Of a DNA stretch of 5,356 bases, positions 5,237-5,356 are shown in pieces. The position numbers were made by a program, and so were the translations under genes. The notes under the pieces were generated by a model. The model ran no database searches. It had not been told where the DNA came from and saw only the letters and a program-made list of their open reading frames with translations. Each line of letters starts with the position of its first letter. Within the stretch, counting starts at the first letter, position 1. Origin of the DNA: Planctomycetaceae bacterium (GTDB lineage: Bacteria > Planctomycetota > Planctomycetia > Pirellulales > Thermoguttaceae); assembly GCA_031283825.1 (NCBI GenBank), contig JAITAZ010000557.1, forward strand, positions 1 through 5,356, given 5' to 3'.

Positions 5237-5331
5237 TAGGGAATCTCTAAAAATTAATTTTAAACCACAGAGGACACAGAGAACACAGAGAAAATTTTAA
5301 TTTGAATCAAAACATAATTTAAATTTATTAA
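5237..5331. repeat. Dispersed AT-rich repeat, copy B, interrupted
   Basis: The same repeat as 1739-1796 and in the same orientation, but split by 37 extra bases (5264-5300) after TTAATTTTAA. The left part is 5237-5263 and the right part 5301-5331; both agree with copy A except for one substitution (G5240). Homology stops at 5331, where copy A reads CAAATG and this copy AGTAAA. Confidence 0.75.
5264..5292. mobile_element. 29-bp CCACAGAGG-type insertion inside repeat copy B
   Basis: The inserted block consists of three 9-bp units, CCACAGAGG, ACACAGAGA and ACACAGAGA, plus edge bases. AATTTTAA stands on both sides (5256-5263 and 5293-5300) but occurs only once in the uninterrupted copy, so it looks like an 8-bp target duplication. 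I recall similar ACCACAGAGG/ACACAGAG strings scattered in several bacterial genomes; how they move is unknown to me. Confidence 0.5.
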
Positions 5332-5356
5332 AGTAAAAAAATTATGGATTTAAATC

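Overview
The window looks like chromosomal DNA from an AT-rich bacterium, most likely of the Planctomycetota (Pirellulales-like). This is an inference, not a database result. It rests on a secreted-type S41 protease with a Q/P/S-rich N-terminal extension, on a pair of minus-strand genes of a type I associate with planctomycetes (a CxxSGREL protein next to a LolA-like lipoprotein), on weak or absent Shine-Dalgarno signals on most genes, and on palindromic intergenic repeats.

Layout. 2-1741 (+) is the 3' part of a carboxy-terminal processing protease; its start lies upstream of the window. 1742-2099 has no gene and is packed with palindromes: one copy of a dispersed AT-rich repeat, two related stem-loops, and between them a 132-bp element with perfect 17-bp terminal inverted repeats. 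A short stem followed by a T-run (minus strand) probably ends the minus-strand unit. 4001-2100 (-) holds two genes, a 156-aa conserved protein of unknown function followed by a 449-aa lipoprotein with a LolA-like domain and a Ser/Thr low-complexity tail encoded by a hexanucleotide repeat. 4002-4480 again has no convincing gene; it contains a possible promoter for the minus-strand genes, a degenerate 37-bp direct repeat, a 126-bp inverted-repeat element and a candidate operator. 4481-5118 (+) is a type II toxin-antitoxin pair with a PIN-domain (VapC-like) toxin and a 4-base gene overlap. 5119-5356 holds a probable terminator and a second copy of the AT-rich repeat, this one interrupted by a 29-bp insertion flanked by 8-bp direct repeats.

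The three transcription units do not obviously cooperate. The protease and the lipoprotein unit both act outside the cytoplasm and are convergent. The toxin-antitoxin pair is visibly richer in A/T and lies among repeats, which suits acquired or mobile DNA. I see no CRISPR array, tRNA, rRNA or transposase gene, and no clear new multi-gene system. The most informative novelty is in the layered intergenic repeats.
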